Below are positions 18,131 to 28,035 of a stretch of 64,000 bases of DNA, piece by piece (the stretch's first letter is position 1; every line of letters starts with the position of its first letter). The stretch is from contig CAUTZA010000003.1 of assembly GCA_963542845.1 (NCBI GenBank), forward strand, positions 55,550 to 119,549, given 5' to 3'. The translations under genes were made by a program, and so were the position numbers. This stretch comes from JABCPO02 sp963542845. GTDB taxonomy: Bacteria; Bacillota; Clostridia; TANB77; CAG-508. Under the pieces are notes generated by a model, which was not told the origin of the DNA, made no database searches, and saw nothing but the letters and a program-made list of their open reading frames with translations.

Positions 18131-19087
18131 TTATTTTCTACTATTATTATTTTGTTTCACTTTTACTCTCTCATTTAACAATAATCTATCTATATTTCTT
18201 ATTCCTTCTTTTTTACCTATTTCATTAAATATATATTTCAAATCTTTATGATATATTAATTTTTTTTCATCGTATGGATTTTCTACAATATGTATTAAAT
18301 AAGTTTCTATTGTTGAAAATATATCTTCTTTTTTTAGTATAAAATTATACTTATTTTTTAGGATATAATCATATTTTTCATTAAATTTTTCTATAATTAC
18401 ACTTGAATATTTTTTAGGATTATTCAGCGCAAAATAGAATAATTTATCTGATATTATTTTTCGTATAAATTCAATATAACACATAACTTCTGAGTTTTTT
18501 TCACTTATATGTCTAGAATACACAAAATTTTCTTTTAATTCATCTATATATATAATTACATTATCATTAATTCCTAATATATCACAAACCTCATAGTCTG
18601 AAAAAATATCCATTATATTTGAATAATGTCCATTGTATTCTGGATATCTTCCTTCTTCATCTTCTATATAATATCCATTAGAAAAAATCTTTCCACCTTT
18701 TCTATGAATATTTACAATTTTGTCTAACTCTTTATATATCATTATTTTAAACTCTTTTATAATTCGTTCTTTTGAAAATTTTTCATCTAACTCTGTAAGC
18801 TTATTATAATTATTTGACATATGGTAATATACTTTCTTTTCATCATAATTATAGTGTACATATATTGAATGATATTTTTCTATTTTTCTGAAAGCTATGA
18901 CATTCTCTTGTAAATTATATATATACTTATCTAACATTGCAATACTGTTTTCTTTTCCAACTATATCTTCTAAATGGCTTGTTTTATCAAATAAGTAACT
19001 TACTATAATTATCTTAAAAAAGCTATCTATTTTTGTTCTTCTAAAAAATTGTGTCAATTTTTTAGTTATCTCTATTTTATCGATCAT
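18131..19087 (-). CDS. Unknown protein of the MoxR-VWA operon
   Basis: 318 residues, soluble, rich in Tyr, Lys and Ile, without signal peptide or membrane segment. It begins MIDKIEITKKLTQFF and ends in a basic, asparagine-rich tail. The ATG at 19087 lies 18 bases after the VWA gene behind AAGGAG. I recognise no domain. Its place between the VWA gene and a 53-residue gene suggests an accessory or client subunit of the AAA-VWA pair. Confidence 0.7.
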   Translation of the reverse strand: MIDKIEITKKLTQFFRRTKIDSFFKIIIVSYLFDKTSHLEDIVGKENSIAMLDKYIYNLQENVIAFRKIEKYHSIYVHYNYDEKKVYYHMSNNYNKLTELDEKFSKERIIKEFKIMIYKELDKIVNIHRKGGKIFSNGYYIEDEEGRYPEYNGHYSNIMDIFSDYEVCDILGINDNVIIYIDELKENFVYSRHISEKNSEVMCYIEFIRKIISDKLFYFALNNPKKYSSVIIEKFNEKYDYILKNKYNFILKKEDIFSTIETYLIHIVENPYDEKKLIYHKDLKYIFNEIGKKEGIRNIDRLLLNERVKVKQNNNSRK

Positions 19088-19105
19088 TATTTCTCCTTTC
19101 CCATA

Positions 19106-20509
19106 CTAATCATCATAATCTCTATCATAATAATCATCTTCATCATCAAGTTCATCATAATAATTAGAACTATATTCTCCATTATGATATTTTTCTAATG
19201 TTGGATTCCCATTAATCGATACATCATATACTAATTCTGGATTATAATCACACATATTGGGATCAACCCAATCATGAGCAGTAGGATCATCCCATGAATA
19301 TCTATCTTCTGTACAAAATAAGTATGGAACCTTATCTGAATTACACAAACTTGCCATTTCACATATTGAAGATAATCCATCAAAATCTGCAAGAATTATT
19401 GAAAACTCTGCATCATTTGACATTTTTGCTGCAGTTAAAGGGGTTGGACATGCAATTTTACTTACTTCTCCTGCATTATACTTTTCTAATGTCTTCCTAG
19501 TATTATATACCTTATCTTCTACCATATCTCTACTATAGAATCCATTCCCACATGCTGCTAAATGACAATCATATCCTTGTTTTGCTAGTAATGAAACTAC
19601 TTCTGGCATAAAATCTTGAAGTAACCTATTTGAACTATTCCCATATACTCCTGATGTATCTATAAAAAATTGAATATATCTAGCATCTTTTAAGTCATAT
19701 TTATCTCCCATTATTTTATAACTTTGTTTTTTTAATATATGTTCTAATATTCTTATTTTATCATATGTTTCACTACCATCTTGCTTATCTATTCCCGAAT
19801 GTTTTGCCGCTATCTTTTTTATTATTTCAATCATATATTTTTTCAAATACTCATCTTTATTCTCTTTTTTAGCTAATTCTTCTTGTATTTTTTTTCTTTC
19901 AAACATTTCTTTTATTTGTTCTTCTAATTCTTCAGGTGTTGTAACTGGCTTTATCTTTGATGGGTTTTTTCCACTTCCTGTGATATAGTATTCATCTTTT
20001 CTTTCATTATTCTTTTCGTCATTTTCATCGTTACTATTCCCTATTCCACCAGTATTATTTTTTTGTTTCCCATCTTTTTTTCCTTTTTCCGGTATTCCTT
20101 CACCATTAATATCCTTATTCTCTACTCCTTCTTTATTCTTATCACCTGTTCCTTTCCCTTGTCCTTCTTGTCCATTATTACTTCCTTCATATTTATTAGT
20201 TTCTGCATTTTCTTTATTCTCGTTTTTTTTTCCTTCTTCTACCTTTTTTTCTCTTTCACTATTTTCTCCATCTTTCACTGCATTAGGAGAATCCTTTATT
20301 TCTTTAGAAGCTTCATCTCCTCCATGTGATTCTTCAGTTTCCTTACTTGTTGGTTCATGAACTTCTTGTGTTTCTTTAGCATCTTCTGGTGATTCTAAAG
20401 ATTTATCTTCTTTTTCATATTCTATTTTTTCTTCTATATTTCTTTGTTCTTCAATTACTTTTTCTTCTATCTCTCTAAACAATTTATCAATATTAACTTC
20501 AAAAATCAT
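19106..20509 (-). CDS. VWA domain protein paired with a MoxR-type ATPase
   Basis: 467 residues in three parts: a long, highly charged linker rich in Glu, Lys, Asn and Gly (about 20-190), a helical region (190-270), and a von Willebrand A-like domain starting YIQFFIDTSGVYGNSS, whose DTSGxxxxS resembles the MIDAS metal site. The end is extremely acidic (DDEDDYYDRDYDD). VWA proteins of this type work with MoxR AAA ATPases as chaperone or remodelling pairs, and the ATPase gene is immediately upstream. Function of this pair unknown. Confidence 0.8.
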   Translation of the reverse strand: MIFEVNIDKLFREIEEKVIEEQRNIEEKIEYEKEDKSLESPEDAKETQEVHEPTSKETEESHGGDEASKEIKDSPNAVKDGENSEREKKVEEGKKNENKENAETNKYEGSNNGQEGQGKGTGDKNKEGVENKDINGEGIPEKGKKDGKQKNNTGGIGNSNDENDEKNNERKDEYYITGSGKNPSKIKPVTTPEELEEQIKEMFERKKIQEELAKKENKDEYLKKYMIEIIKKIAAKHSGIDKQDGSETYDKIRILEHILKKQSYKIMGDKYDLKDARYIQFFIDTSGVYGNSSNRLLQDFMPEVVSLLAKQGYDCHLAACGNGFYSRDMVEDKVYNTRKTLEKYNAGEVSKIACPTPLTAAKMSNDAEFSIILADFDGLSSICEMASLCNSDKVPYLFCTEDRYSWDDPTAHDWVDPNMCDYNPELVYDVSINGNPTLEKYHNGEYSSNYYDELDDEDDYYDRDYDD

Positions 20510-20523
20510 AATATTAATTTTCC

Positions 20524-21876
20524 CTACTCTCTCTCTTTTTCAGATTTATCATAATCTTGATCTGTTTCATATACCATTTCTTCATTTATATCATCATCAT
20601 TTTTTTCATTAAGTTCTTGTTCTTCTATTTGTTTTTTTTCTTGTCTAGATTCTTTAAATCTATCTAATGTACTCTTCGTCCTAGACTCTAAAAATATATA
20701 TGTTTTTTTATCTTTCTCTACAATTTTAAATAATCCGTCTCTTGCTAATCCAAATCTTGTTCCTTTTCTATCTTCAACATTTCCTGCCCAGATAATATCC
20801 TCATCTGTCATTTCTTCATTTTCTTTTTCAAATTCAAACCAACCAGAATATCCTGTAAAATTTATTCCTTCATCCATTAAAAGTTTCAACTGTTCCATTG
20901 TATCTACATTTAGATATAGCTTTCTTTCAATTTCTCCATATCTCTCTTCTGATTCAGATGTAAATTCATATTGATTGCTATGTTTTTTCAAGAAATCATT
21001 CCATGCTTCAATTTCTGAATCATATCCATTACTTTCAATTTCTATTCTACATTTTGGTAAATCACTAACTGTAAACTCAAATTTTTCACTATTTATTTCT
21101 CTTATTTTTTGTAAATCTTCAAGTGTAGTAATTTCAAGTTCACCCAAATTTATATATTGTGAAAGTGCTTGTTCATCTATTTCTTCACATAAAACTTCTA
21201 AATCTTCTAAATACTGTCTCGCCTGTCTTATTGAAAAATCTGGACACTTATCATATACATATCCTAAATAATGTTCTTTAGGAAGTCCCAAAATTTCCAA
21301 AAATAGTTCTTTTTCTGGTCTTGGAACTTCTACTCTCTTGCTTCTATTTAAAAGTGCATCATCAATTTCTCTTTTATCATTTGATGTTATAAATGTGTAA
21401 ATTGAATGTTCGCCTTTTTTGTATGTGTCTGTCCCTGTTGTTAATCTACCATTTTCTAAAAAATCCAATAAAAATGAATCCACTTCAGGTCTTGCTTTAT
21501 CAAGCTCGTCAATAACAAGAACTACTGGACCTTCTTTTGAACTATTTAAAGCTTGTAAAAGAACTCCTTCTTTTAGTGCTCTTTCTGGATCTTGTTTAAT
21601 AACACCTTCTATATTAACATCATATTGAAAATTTTCTGTTCCCATTCTCGGAAAACATTGCACAAATTTTTCATCTGCACCAATCATCTTAGCAAAAGTT
21701 TCTGCTAAAAAAGTTTTACCAGCACCAGATTTTCCTTGTAATAATAAGGTTGGAATACTTTTACCATTTCTCTTACCTGCTTCATTAAATAATAATACTA
21801 ATTTTGCTAGATCCTTAGATGCAAAATATCCATGTTCTTTTAATTTCTGTTGTATTTCTTCTATTTTTTCTGACAT
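20524..21876 (-). CDS. MoxR-type AAA+ ATPase
   Basis: 450 residues. Walker A LLQGKSGAGKTFLAETFAK at about residue 47, Walker B VVLVIDELDKARPEVDSF, sensor 1 ITSNDKREIDDALLNRS with an arginine finger region, then a lid subdomain. The C-terminal third is a second domain (about 290-400) ending in an acidic coil. The ATG at 21876 follows GAGGTG; GTG at 21882 is a less likely start. First gene of a four-gene operon with a VWA protein. MoxR-VWA pairs are ATP-driven chaperones in known systems. Confidence 0.88.
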   Translation of the reverse strand: MSEKIEEIQQKLKEHGYFASKDLAKLVLLFNEAGKRNGKSIPTLLLQGKSGAGKTFLAETFAKMIGADEKFVQCFPRMGTENFQYDVNIEGVIKQDPERALKEGVLLQALNSSKEGPVVLVIDELDKARPEVDSFLLDFLENGRLTTGTDTYKKGEHSIYTFITSNDKREIDDALLNRSKRVEVPRPEKELFLEILGLPKEHYLGYVYDKCPDFSIRQARQYLEDLEVLCEEIDEQALSQYINLGELEITTLEDLQKIREINSEKFEFTVSDLPKCRIEIESNGYDSEIEAWNDFLKKHSNQYEFTSESEERYGEIERKLYLNVDTMEQLKLLMDEGINFTGYSGWFEFEKENEEMTDEDIIWAGNVEDRKGTRFGLARDGLFKIVEKDKKTYIFLESRTKSTLDRFKESRQEKKQIEEQELNEKNDDDINEEMVYETDQDYDKSEKERE

Positions 21877-21968
21877 ATTCACCTCTTAATTATAATAATA
21901 TCTTATTAAATATTTAACTTATACTTTTATTACATAAATTTAAATATAATATATTTAAAAACCACTAT

Positions 21969-21997
21969 TTGACAAACCCCTTATTACATGCTATACT
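21969..21997 (+). promoter_or_regulatory. Promoter of the initiator tRNA gene
   Basis: TTGACA (21969-21974), 17-base spacer, TATACT (21992-21997), 10 bases before the tRNA. Confidence 0.9.
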
Positions 21998-22007
21998 TTA
22001 TTTGTAT

Positions 22008-22083
22008 CGCGGAGTGGAGCAGATGGAAGCTCGTCGGGCTCATAACCCGAAGGTCGCAAGTTCGAGTCTTGCCTCCGCAACCA
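22008..22083 (+). tRNA. Initiator tRNA-fMet (CAU)
   Basis: Starts CGCGGAGTGGAGCAG with the mismatched first acceptor pair of initiators, anticodon stem TCGGGCTCATAACCCGA with three G:C pairs, encoded CCA. One of the few plus-strand genes. Confidence 0.96.
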
Positions 22084-22095
22084 AAAATTATGTTT

Positions 22096-22125
22096 AAAAA
22101 GCTTGTTAAATCAAGCTTTTTTTCT
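22096..22125 (+). terminator. Terminator of the initiator tRNA gene
   Basis: AAGCTTG-TTAAAT-CAAGCTT followed by a T run. Confidence 0.85.
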
Positions 22126-22343
22126 TTTACAAGATGACATTGAGCCATAAAAAAATTAGAGTATATAAAAATACTCTAAAAGAAATAAAGGCAAAAGGAG
22201 AAATAACTAAAAAGTAACTTTCTCCCTCACTGCAATTTTATTATAAAAAAGGAGAATTGTAAAGATGACAGAAAAAGAATTAAATCAGAGTAAATTTAAA
22301 ATATAATTGGGTTCTATACTTTTAATGGGGGTATAGAGTCTTA
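22126..22343 (+). other. Non-coding stretch with two minute open frames
   Basis: No full gene seen. A 27-codon frame (22134-22217) starts MTLSHKKIRV but has no ribosome site. A 13-codon frame (22265-22306, MTEKELNQSKFKI) has AAGGAG 11 bases upstream. They may be remnants of a decayed gene; I cannot show that either is expressed. Confidence 0.3.
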
Positions 22344-22628
22344 TTAAAATTTATAATATTTTGTTCTATATTTTAATGTGTATTCTATTGAAGCGATTGA
22401 TATGTCTGGATACTTTTCTATTGTTTTCCTCAATTCAAACTGTCTTTTTATTTCATACATCCATCTATTTTTCCCCATCTTCTTTGGTGGTTCAAGACTT
22501 TCATAGTATTCTCTTAATTTCTGCCATTCTTCTTTTGTATATTTTTTACTTACATACTTACCATTTTCATAATTTTGAATATCTGTTCTATCTAATAATT
22601 CATTTTCCTCATCCATAATTTTATCCAT
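22344..22628 (-). CDS. Small unknown protein
   Basis: 94 residues, charged and tyrosine-rich, containing YTKEEWQKLREYYESLEPP and no membrane segment. The ribosome site is weak, so the ATG at 22628 or the one four codons later could be used. It stands alone between the initiator tRNA region and the C39-like peptidase gene. Family not recognised. Confidence 0.5.
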   Translation of the reverse strand: MDKIMDEENELLDRTDIQNYENGKYVSKKYTKEEWQKLREYYESLEPPKKMGKNRWMYEIKRQFELRKTIEKYPDISIASIEYTLKYRTKYYKF

Positions 22629-22697
22629 CCAATGCCATTATATTCTCTTATAATTATTATATCATTATTTTAAATTTTTTATTGAATTTATATTTAA

Positions 22698-22729
22698 AAA
22701 TACACACCAATATTATTGGTGTGTATTTA
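22698..22729 (-). terminator. Terminator after the C39-like peptidase gene
   Basis: AAATACACACCAATA / TATTGGTGTGTATTT near-perfect inverted repeat; the flanks allow use in both directions. Confidence 0.65.
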
Positions 22730-22758
22730 ATAGTAAATATTTGTTTTATTCTTGAATT

Positions 22759-23493
22759 TTATCTATTTTTTACAAACACTGCATATCTTATAGCTTTTCC
22801 TTCATATTCATCTAAATTATATGGTCCACTATTTGTATTAACTATCGATGTTGAGTCATTTACATATACCTTACCATCTTCTGTTATATCTCTATATACA
22901 ATCCAGTGTATGTAATCTGGTGCCCATTTAGAATCTTTAACTAATGCAGCTACTAAATTCCCTTTTTTTAAATTTTCTACCATAAGTTTTCTATCTTGTG
23001 TTTCTAAAACTTCTATTTCTCCATTAGATAATTCTGATGCTGCTACTTTTAAAAGCCCAATATCACTACCATTAGGATTACTATACTTATTGTATCTAAC
23101 CGCTAATTCTTCTATAGAAACATTTTGTTTGTTCATCGAACTCATTATCATTGCACATACAGCAGGTCCACAACCATGTGTAGAAACTGTTCCAGATCCG
23201 AAAGGCAATGTTATTCCACTTTGAAGCATTAATGGCACATTCCACTTATTTTGTCCTTTAGGATCACTGGTTTCTTGTTTTGTACCTTGGTATAGTTCTG
23301 CAAATATGCTTCCTTTTCCTGACTTTTCTTTTGCTTCTTTTTCTTTAATTTTTTTAACTCTATCTGTTGTAATTGGTGGAGTTGCTATAATTTTAAAGTT
23401 TGCTTCTTTCTCTTCTGCATATGAAAGAATATTACCTAGTAATACTATTATTAATATTATTAGCAATACTATTGATGTTATCTTTTTTCTCAT
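22759..23493 (-). CDS. Secreted C39-like (papain-fold) peptidase
   Basis: 244 residues. Residues 1-26 form a signal peptide (ITSIVLLIILIIVLLGNILSYA, then EEKE). The mature part has the likely catalytic cysteine in THGCGPAVCAMIMSS, histidine in DYIHWIVYRDI and a following aspartate in YVNDSTS, the order expected for peptidase C39-like domains. Such proteins cleave peptides or peptidoglycan crosslinks outside the cell. It is directly downstream (1-base gap) of the large lysozyme-like protein, so both probably act on the wall. Confidence 0.8.
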   Translation of the reverse strand: MRKKITSIVLLIILIIVLLGNILSYAEEKEANFKIIATPPITTDRVKKIKEKEAKEKSGKGSIFAELYQGTKQETSDPKGQNKWNVPLMLQSGITLPFGSGTVSTHGCGPAVCAMIMSSMNKQNVSIEELAVRYNKYSNPNGSDIGLLKVAASELSNGEIEVLETQDRKLMVENLKKGNLVAALVKDSKWAPDYIHWIVYRDITEDGKVYVNDSTSIVNTNSGPYNLDEYEGKAIRYAVFVKNR

Positions 23494-23494
23494 A

Positions 23495-26400
23495 TTAATA
23501 TCCTGCCTCCTCTGCTTTTTTAAGTGCCTTAGTCATAAAATCAACCACATGGTCTTCCCATTGCTTGTCTGCTCCTTTTACTCTCTCACAATAATCAGGT
23601 CCTATTGTCTTAACATCATATTTTCCTACTGTATAGTAATATTTACCTTTTGCTATATTCTTTCCAAAAGCATCCAATGCTTCTTGAGCATCTTTAAACT
23701 TTCTCCAGCCTCCCGTGCTATCTTTTTGACTAAAATAGTTGTTTCCTCCTATTTTAAGGTTTGTTCCACCTGTGTTTTCGACCATTGTTACAGCTGCAGC
23801 AAATATAGCATTAACCCCATATTCTTTTTGCATCTTTAAGAATGCTTCTGCTTCTGTTTCCATTATAGTTTCTTTTCCTTGAACCCATCCCGAAAACATC
23901 ATTTTGAATATTTCTACAGATTCTGGATCATCTGGATCTAATTCGTTAAATATTTCTTCTGGAAGTTCTCCATCATATGTAGATGTTCTCGTATCATAAT
24001 TTTCATCTATTTTTATAACAAATCCTCCAGATTTTCCTCTAACGAAATAATCTCCTGGTCTATCTACTATACTTTCGTCATTATTGTACATTGTCACAGT
24101 TATATGTCCTGTTTGTCCTGCGTCTTTAACTTTTCCTATTATAGTTCCTTCTTTTACATATTCTCCATGTCTTTCTGGTGCATCTTTCTTTTCTTTTTCA
24201 ATCTTTTCTACTTTTTCTCTTTCATTCTTATCTACTATTTTAGATATTGAATTTTTGCTTATTTGTTGCTTGTATGCTCCTTTTTTATCTGTTGTTTCTT
24301 CTTGAACTCCTTCTAATTTTATCTTATAGCCTGCAATTATACCTTTGTATTCCGTTTCATAAAATCTCTTATACCCTTCTGGAATATTTGGAAGATCATC
24401 CTCATCTAATGCCTTGATTATAATTTCTCCATCTTTACCTTTTTCTAGTTTTCCTGTAACTGGTGAAACTACATATTCATTTTCCTTATACCCTTGTCCA
24501 TATCTTGATTTTAATTTTCTATATACTGGATCATCTTTAATTCCTTTATTTTTTTGTTTACTATTTGTTGAATTTTGATTGTTCCCTGAATTTGTAGTAT
24601 TAGGATCTTTTGATGCTGAAGAATTATTAGATGTACTTGTTTTTCCTACTTCGTTTTTTCTCTTTTTTTGTTCTTCTTCTATGATTTTAATTCTTTTTTT
24701 CAAACTATTTCTTTTCTTTTCGTCAGTTTCTTTTGAAAGATCTGTTTTCAGTGATTGCAATGTTTTTAAAATTTCTTCATCAGATCCTGATGCAGCAAGT
24801 CTCGCTGTAGATTCATCTAATAGATTCATTTTTGTTAATTCATATTCATCTTTTAATGCTTCTAATTCTCTTTCTAATTCTTTTGTTTTTGTTTCTCTCT
24901 CTGTCTCTTTAACATTTGAACTTTTCTTAAGCGCATCTATTTCACGTTTTTTTTCTGTTATTTTTGTTTCAACTTTTTCAAGTTCTGTCTTTTCATGTAC
25001 ACTTTCAGTTTCTCCAAATTCTGCCTTAACCGCTTCCTCTGACAATATTTTAACTCCATATTTATTCTGATCAACACTCTTTTCACCAGAAGGCCATGTT
25101 TCTCCCATCCCTGTCTTATGTAATGGCCATGTAAGCACTTTTCTTACTGGATCTCTTAAGTCATCTCTCTTATAATATTTTAGTTCAACAAGTAATTCTT
25201 TTAAATCTTTAAATGCATATTTTGAGTCTAAATCATCTGATTGTTGTAGTACTGCACCTGCTTGCAGCACATTATCTGCAAACGTTATTTTCTTTTTCAA
25301 CGGATTTGTGTTTGTTTCTATTTTTTGTAATATATTCTCTTTATTTCTTTCTCTGTCCTCATTTATCTTAGTTGCCGTTGCTTCTGTTCCATCATACTTA
25401 TACCACGCGTAGTTGTTTATAAGGTCTAATAGTCTTTTATTTGTTATTCCTCTTCTACCATCTGAATATTGTTTAATCTCTGGTTCTGAGTATTTTTCTT
25501 TCAAATGTATTTTCTCTTCTCCTAATAATTCTGTTAAATCTCCAATCGCCTCTTTTAACTCCTTCGAAGATTTATCATCATCGACATCATTTGGTGTTAT
25601 GCTAGTTAATGATTCACTTCCTTGTTCTTTTGCCTCTTCATATTGCTCTTTTTCTTTTTCTGTAACCGGATCATAAGCACTCCAATCTTCTGATTGTTCT
25701 TCTACTTTTGCATTTCCATCTTTATCTCTCTTCAACCAATTTTCACCTGTTTTTATTAGATAGTCCGCATCTATATCTACGTATTTATCACCTTTTTTTT
25801 GTTTAAAATATATATCCCTATACCAATGATTTTCACTGTGTGACAATATTGGTACTATTTTACTTATTTTACTTTCTTTACTTGCACTTCCAAACTTTTT
25901 AATAATCTTTTTGAAAGCTTCATCTACTTTTTTAGCATCCATTCCCTGATCATACAAGTCAAACAGTCCATTTCTTTGTACCATATCTTCGTCAACTGCT
26001 ACTGCTTTTCCTGCGATATTTCTGGCTTTACCTTTTTCATCAATAGCTGCATCTTTATCTTTTACTTCATAAAAATTCCCCGCTTTTGTCTTAAATAGTA
26101 TTTTTCTATTCTTATCTATTGGTTCTTTTGCTTCTGTTTTATCCTCATAATATAAGCTTCCATTATATCCTACATCTGAAGGTAATGTAATTTGAATGCT
26201 TGCTGTACCTTGAATTTCCTTAAGGTCAATTTTAAGCTTTGTTTTTTCATATTTTTCATTTTCAAATTTTGTTCCTTTTATTAGTTCAACTAACATATCT
26301 GGTGCATTTGTCGCTTTGTGCATTGCAATTAATAGGTTAAGTGGTAATCCATATCTCCCAATCCATCCTTGTATATCATATACATAATTTACATTACTCC

Positions 26401-27589
26401 TATTATTCCCAAAAAAGTCTTTTGCTTCTGTCCTCATTGTATATGTATCCAAATCCACCGTAACTTTAGGTGCTCTATTTATAAATTTTTCAAATAAGTT
26501 TCTATCATCTCCTAATTTTAACATTCCTGGAAATTTTATCGCACCACTTTTCCTGTCTTTATCCTGTTGTGTAGTTTCATATAATCCTACTTTTTCTCCA
26601 ACCCACTTGAACATATCAACTGTAAATTCCCCTGCCGCACCTAAAATCTTTCCAGTGTTAAACCAAATTCCTGGCATTTCATCAATAAAATAGGTATACC
26701 CATCTATCCAAGTATACATTAGAAGCGGACTATTTTCATATGACAATGCTTTTACGTTACCAGCTTCATCTTCATATAATCCTTCTTCTGGGACATATAC
26801 ATCTGTATCTGTTATTTCTCCAATTTTTACTTTACCATTTTCGATTTTTTCTTTTTCATCATTTTTCTTGCTTTTTTTTGCTGATTTAGCTTCTACCTCC
26901 ATTTGGTCCATTTTTTTGTATATGTACCCTTCATTATACAAATTATATCCCATTCTTCTTATATACGTTGCATTATCCAGCACATGTGCAATTTCTTCCT
27001 GTTTAAACTTCGCAGAATCTCCTCCTCCAAACCATTGCATTGTAATATTTAATGCACTTTCAACCCATTCTTTTACTGTCGATAATGTAAATGATGGTAG
27101 AAATACTAGTGCAGCTACTAATCCTATTATAGCTAGTATAATAAGTACTACACATACTATTGCCAGTACAAACAATATTGATGATGTTATTGCAGCTCCT
27201 GCACCTACTGTTGTTCCTGCTGCAGCTGTTGTTCCTGCCACAGTTGTTGTTCCTGCTGCAGCTGTTGTCCCTGCCGCAGTTGTTGTTCCTGCTGCAGCTG
27301 TTGTTCCTGCCGCAGTTGTTGTTCCTGCCGCAGTTGTTGTCCCTGCTGCAGTTGTTGTTCCTGCTGCACTACCCGTACTTGCAACACTTTCTACTCCTGT
27401 TATTCCTCTAAAGTTTTGTGCCACATTTCTAGCTGCGTCTTTCATTTTCTCTTTAGCTACATCTTTTATCTTTTCCTTAGCTTTATCAACTGTTTGTTCT
27501 TTTACTTTTGACTTTATCTGTTCTTTCTGACTATCAAATAAGCCTCTTTCATCTTTTTCATCAAATCTCTTATCTTCGTTATTATCCAT
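23495..27589 (-). CDS. Large membrane-anchored protein with C-terminal lysozyme-like domain
   Basis: 1364 residues. The N-terminal 60 are charged and helical, followed by nine six-residue repeats (AAGTTT or AAGTTA, about residues 73-130), then one strong membrane segment (SSILFVLAIVCVVLIILAII). The extracytoplasmic part includes a coiled coil (about 860-1000), a segment resembling a degenerate M23-type fold (EYVKEGTIIGKVKDAGQTGH) and a C-terminal domain with YGVNAIFAAAVTMVENTGG and NYFSQKDSTGGW, the pattern of glucosaminidase/VirB1-like wall hydrolases. Likely opens peptidoglycan for a secretion machine (inference). No in-frame CGG despite its length. Confidence 0.75.
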   Translation of the reverse strand: MDNNEDKRFDEKDERGLFDSQKEQIKSKVKEQTVDKAKEKIKDVAKEKMKDAARNVAQNFRGITGVESVASTGSAAGTTTAAGTTTAAGTTTAAGTTAAAGTTTAAGTTAAAGTTTVAGTTAAAGTTVGAGAAITSSILFVLAIVCVVLIILAIIGLVAALVFLPSFTLSTVKEWVESALNITMQWFGGGDSAKFKQEEIAHVLDNATYIRRMGYNLYNEGYIYKKMDQMEVEAKSAKKSKKNDEKEKIENGKVKIGEITDTDVYVPEEGLYEDEAGNVKALSYENSPLLMYTWIDGYTYFIDEMPGIWFNTGKILGAAGEFTVDMFKWVGEKVGLYETTQQDKDRKSGAIKFPGMLKLGDDRNLFEKFINRAPKVTVDLDTYTMRTEAKDFFGNNRSNVNYVYDIQGWIGRYGLPLNLLIAMHKATNAPDMLVELIKGTKFENEKYEKTKLKIDLKEIQGTASIQITLPSDVGYNGSLYYEDKTEAKEPIDKNRKILFKTKAGNFYEVKDKDAAIDEKGKARNIAGKAVAVDEDMVQRNGLFDLYDQGMDAKKVDEAFKKIIKKFGSASKESKISKIVPILSHSENHWYRDIYFKQKKGDKYVDIDADYLIKTGENWLKRDKDGNAKVEEQSEDWSAYDPVTEKEKEQYEEAKEQGSESLTSITPNDVDDDKSSKELKEAIGDLTELLGEEKIHLKEKYSEPEIKQYSDGRRGITNKRLLDLINNYAWYKYDGTEATATKINEDRERNKENILQKIETNTNPLKKKITFADNVLQAGAVLQQSDDLDSKYAFKDLKELLVELKYYKRDDLRDPVRKVLTWPLHKTGMGETWPSGEKSVDQNKYGVKILSEEAVKAEFGETESVHEKTELEKVETKITEKKREIDALKKSSNVKETERETKTKELERELEALKDEYELTKMNLLDESTARLAASGSDEEILKTLQSLKTDLSKETDEKKRNSLKKRIKIIEEEQKKRKNEVGKTSTSNNSSASKDPNTTNSGNNQNSTNSKQKNKGIKDDPVYRKLKSRYGQGYKENEYVVSPVTGKLEKGKDGEIIIKALDEDDLPNIPEGYKRFYETEYKGIIAGYKIKLEGVQEETTDKKGAYKQQISKNSISKIVDKNEREKVEKIEKEKKDAPERHGEYVKEGTIIGKVKDAGQTGHITVTMYNNDESIVDRPGDYFVRGKSGGFVIKIDENYDTRTSTYDGELPEEIFNELDPDDPESVEIFKMMFSGWVQGKETIMETEAEAFLKMQKEYGVNAIFAAAVTMVENTGGTNLKIGGNNYFSQKDSTGGWRKFKDAQEALDAFGKNIAKGKYYYTVGKYDVKTIGPDYCERVKGADKQWEDHVVDFMTKALKKAEEAGY
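27208..27372 (-). repeat. 18-bp tandem repeat inside the 23495-27589 gene
   Basis: About nine copies of an 18-base unit encoding Ala-Ala-Gly-Thr-Thr-Thr/Ala, with a few synonymous changes (GCT/GCC/GCG). In frame and therefore length-variable without loss of frame. Confidence 0.9.
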
Positions 27590-27592
27590 TTA

Positions 27593-27889
27593 TTACCATA
27601 TCCCTACTATTTTTATGATTTCATCTAAAACATTTTTATTTAATGTCAAAAAATATATTGTAACTATTTGTATTATTACAATTAAAATTATAGATGTTTT
27701 AAAAGATCCCTTTTTGGTCTTATGTCTAAAAATTTTCATAGCTAATATTGCTCCAATTATTCCAAAACATAAAGCTAGTGTTAGCAATAATTTTTCCGAC
27801 ACTCTTCTTTTTTCTTTATATGCCAGATATTTATCTAATCCATATACCAAAAAGGTTATTATATTTATTATTATTATATACCTTATCAT
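27593..27889 (-). CDS. DUF1294 family small membrane protein
   Basis: 98 residues with about three membrane segments. FLVYGLDKYLAYKEKRRVSE and LALCFGIIGAILAMKIFRHKTKK are the DUF1294 pattern (function unknown). It ends 3 bases before the large lysozyme-like gene starts and is likely co-transcribed with it. Confidence 0.85.
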   Translation of the reverse strand: MIRYIIIINIITFLVYGLDKYLAYKEKRRVSEKLLLTLALCFGIIGAILAMKIFRHKTKKGSFKTSIILIVIIQIVTIYFLTLNKNVLDEIIKIVGIW

Positions 27890-27978
27890 ATTCTTATACC
27901 TTTCATAATCTATTATATTATATCATAAAATCCACATTTACTTTACTATAATTGACTTTTTTCAAATTTTTGTAATAT

Positions 27979-28007
27979 TTGACTTTTTTTTATAAATATA
28001 TTACACT
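27979..28007 (+). promoter_or_regulatory. Promoter of rpsU
   Basis: TTGACT (27979-27984), 17-base spacer, TACACT (28002-28007). Confidence 0.75.
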
Positions 28008-28035
28008 ATTTAAGTACAGTAAAGGAGGTGAAAAC

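Noticed and set aside
22134..22306. Two very short plus-strand frames as genes
   Set aside because: 27 and 13 codons, without convincing initiation signals.
27208..27372. CRISPR-like array
   Set aside because: Direct 18-bp repeats without spacers, in frame within a gene.
26868..27530. Long open frames on the plus strand opposite the repeat gene (also 40062-40790 and 62523-63539)
   Set aside because: They mirror the minus-strand coding, lack ribosome sites and have low-complexity composition.
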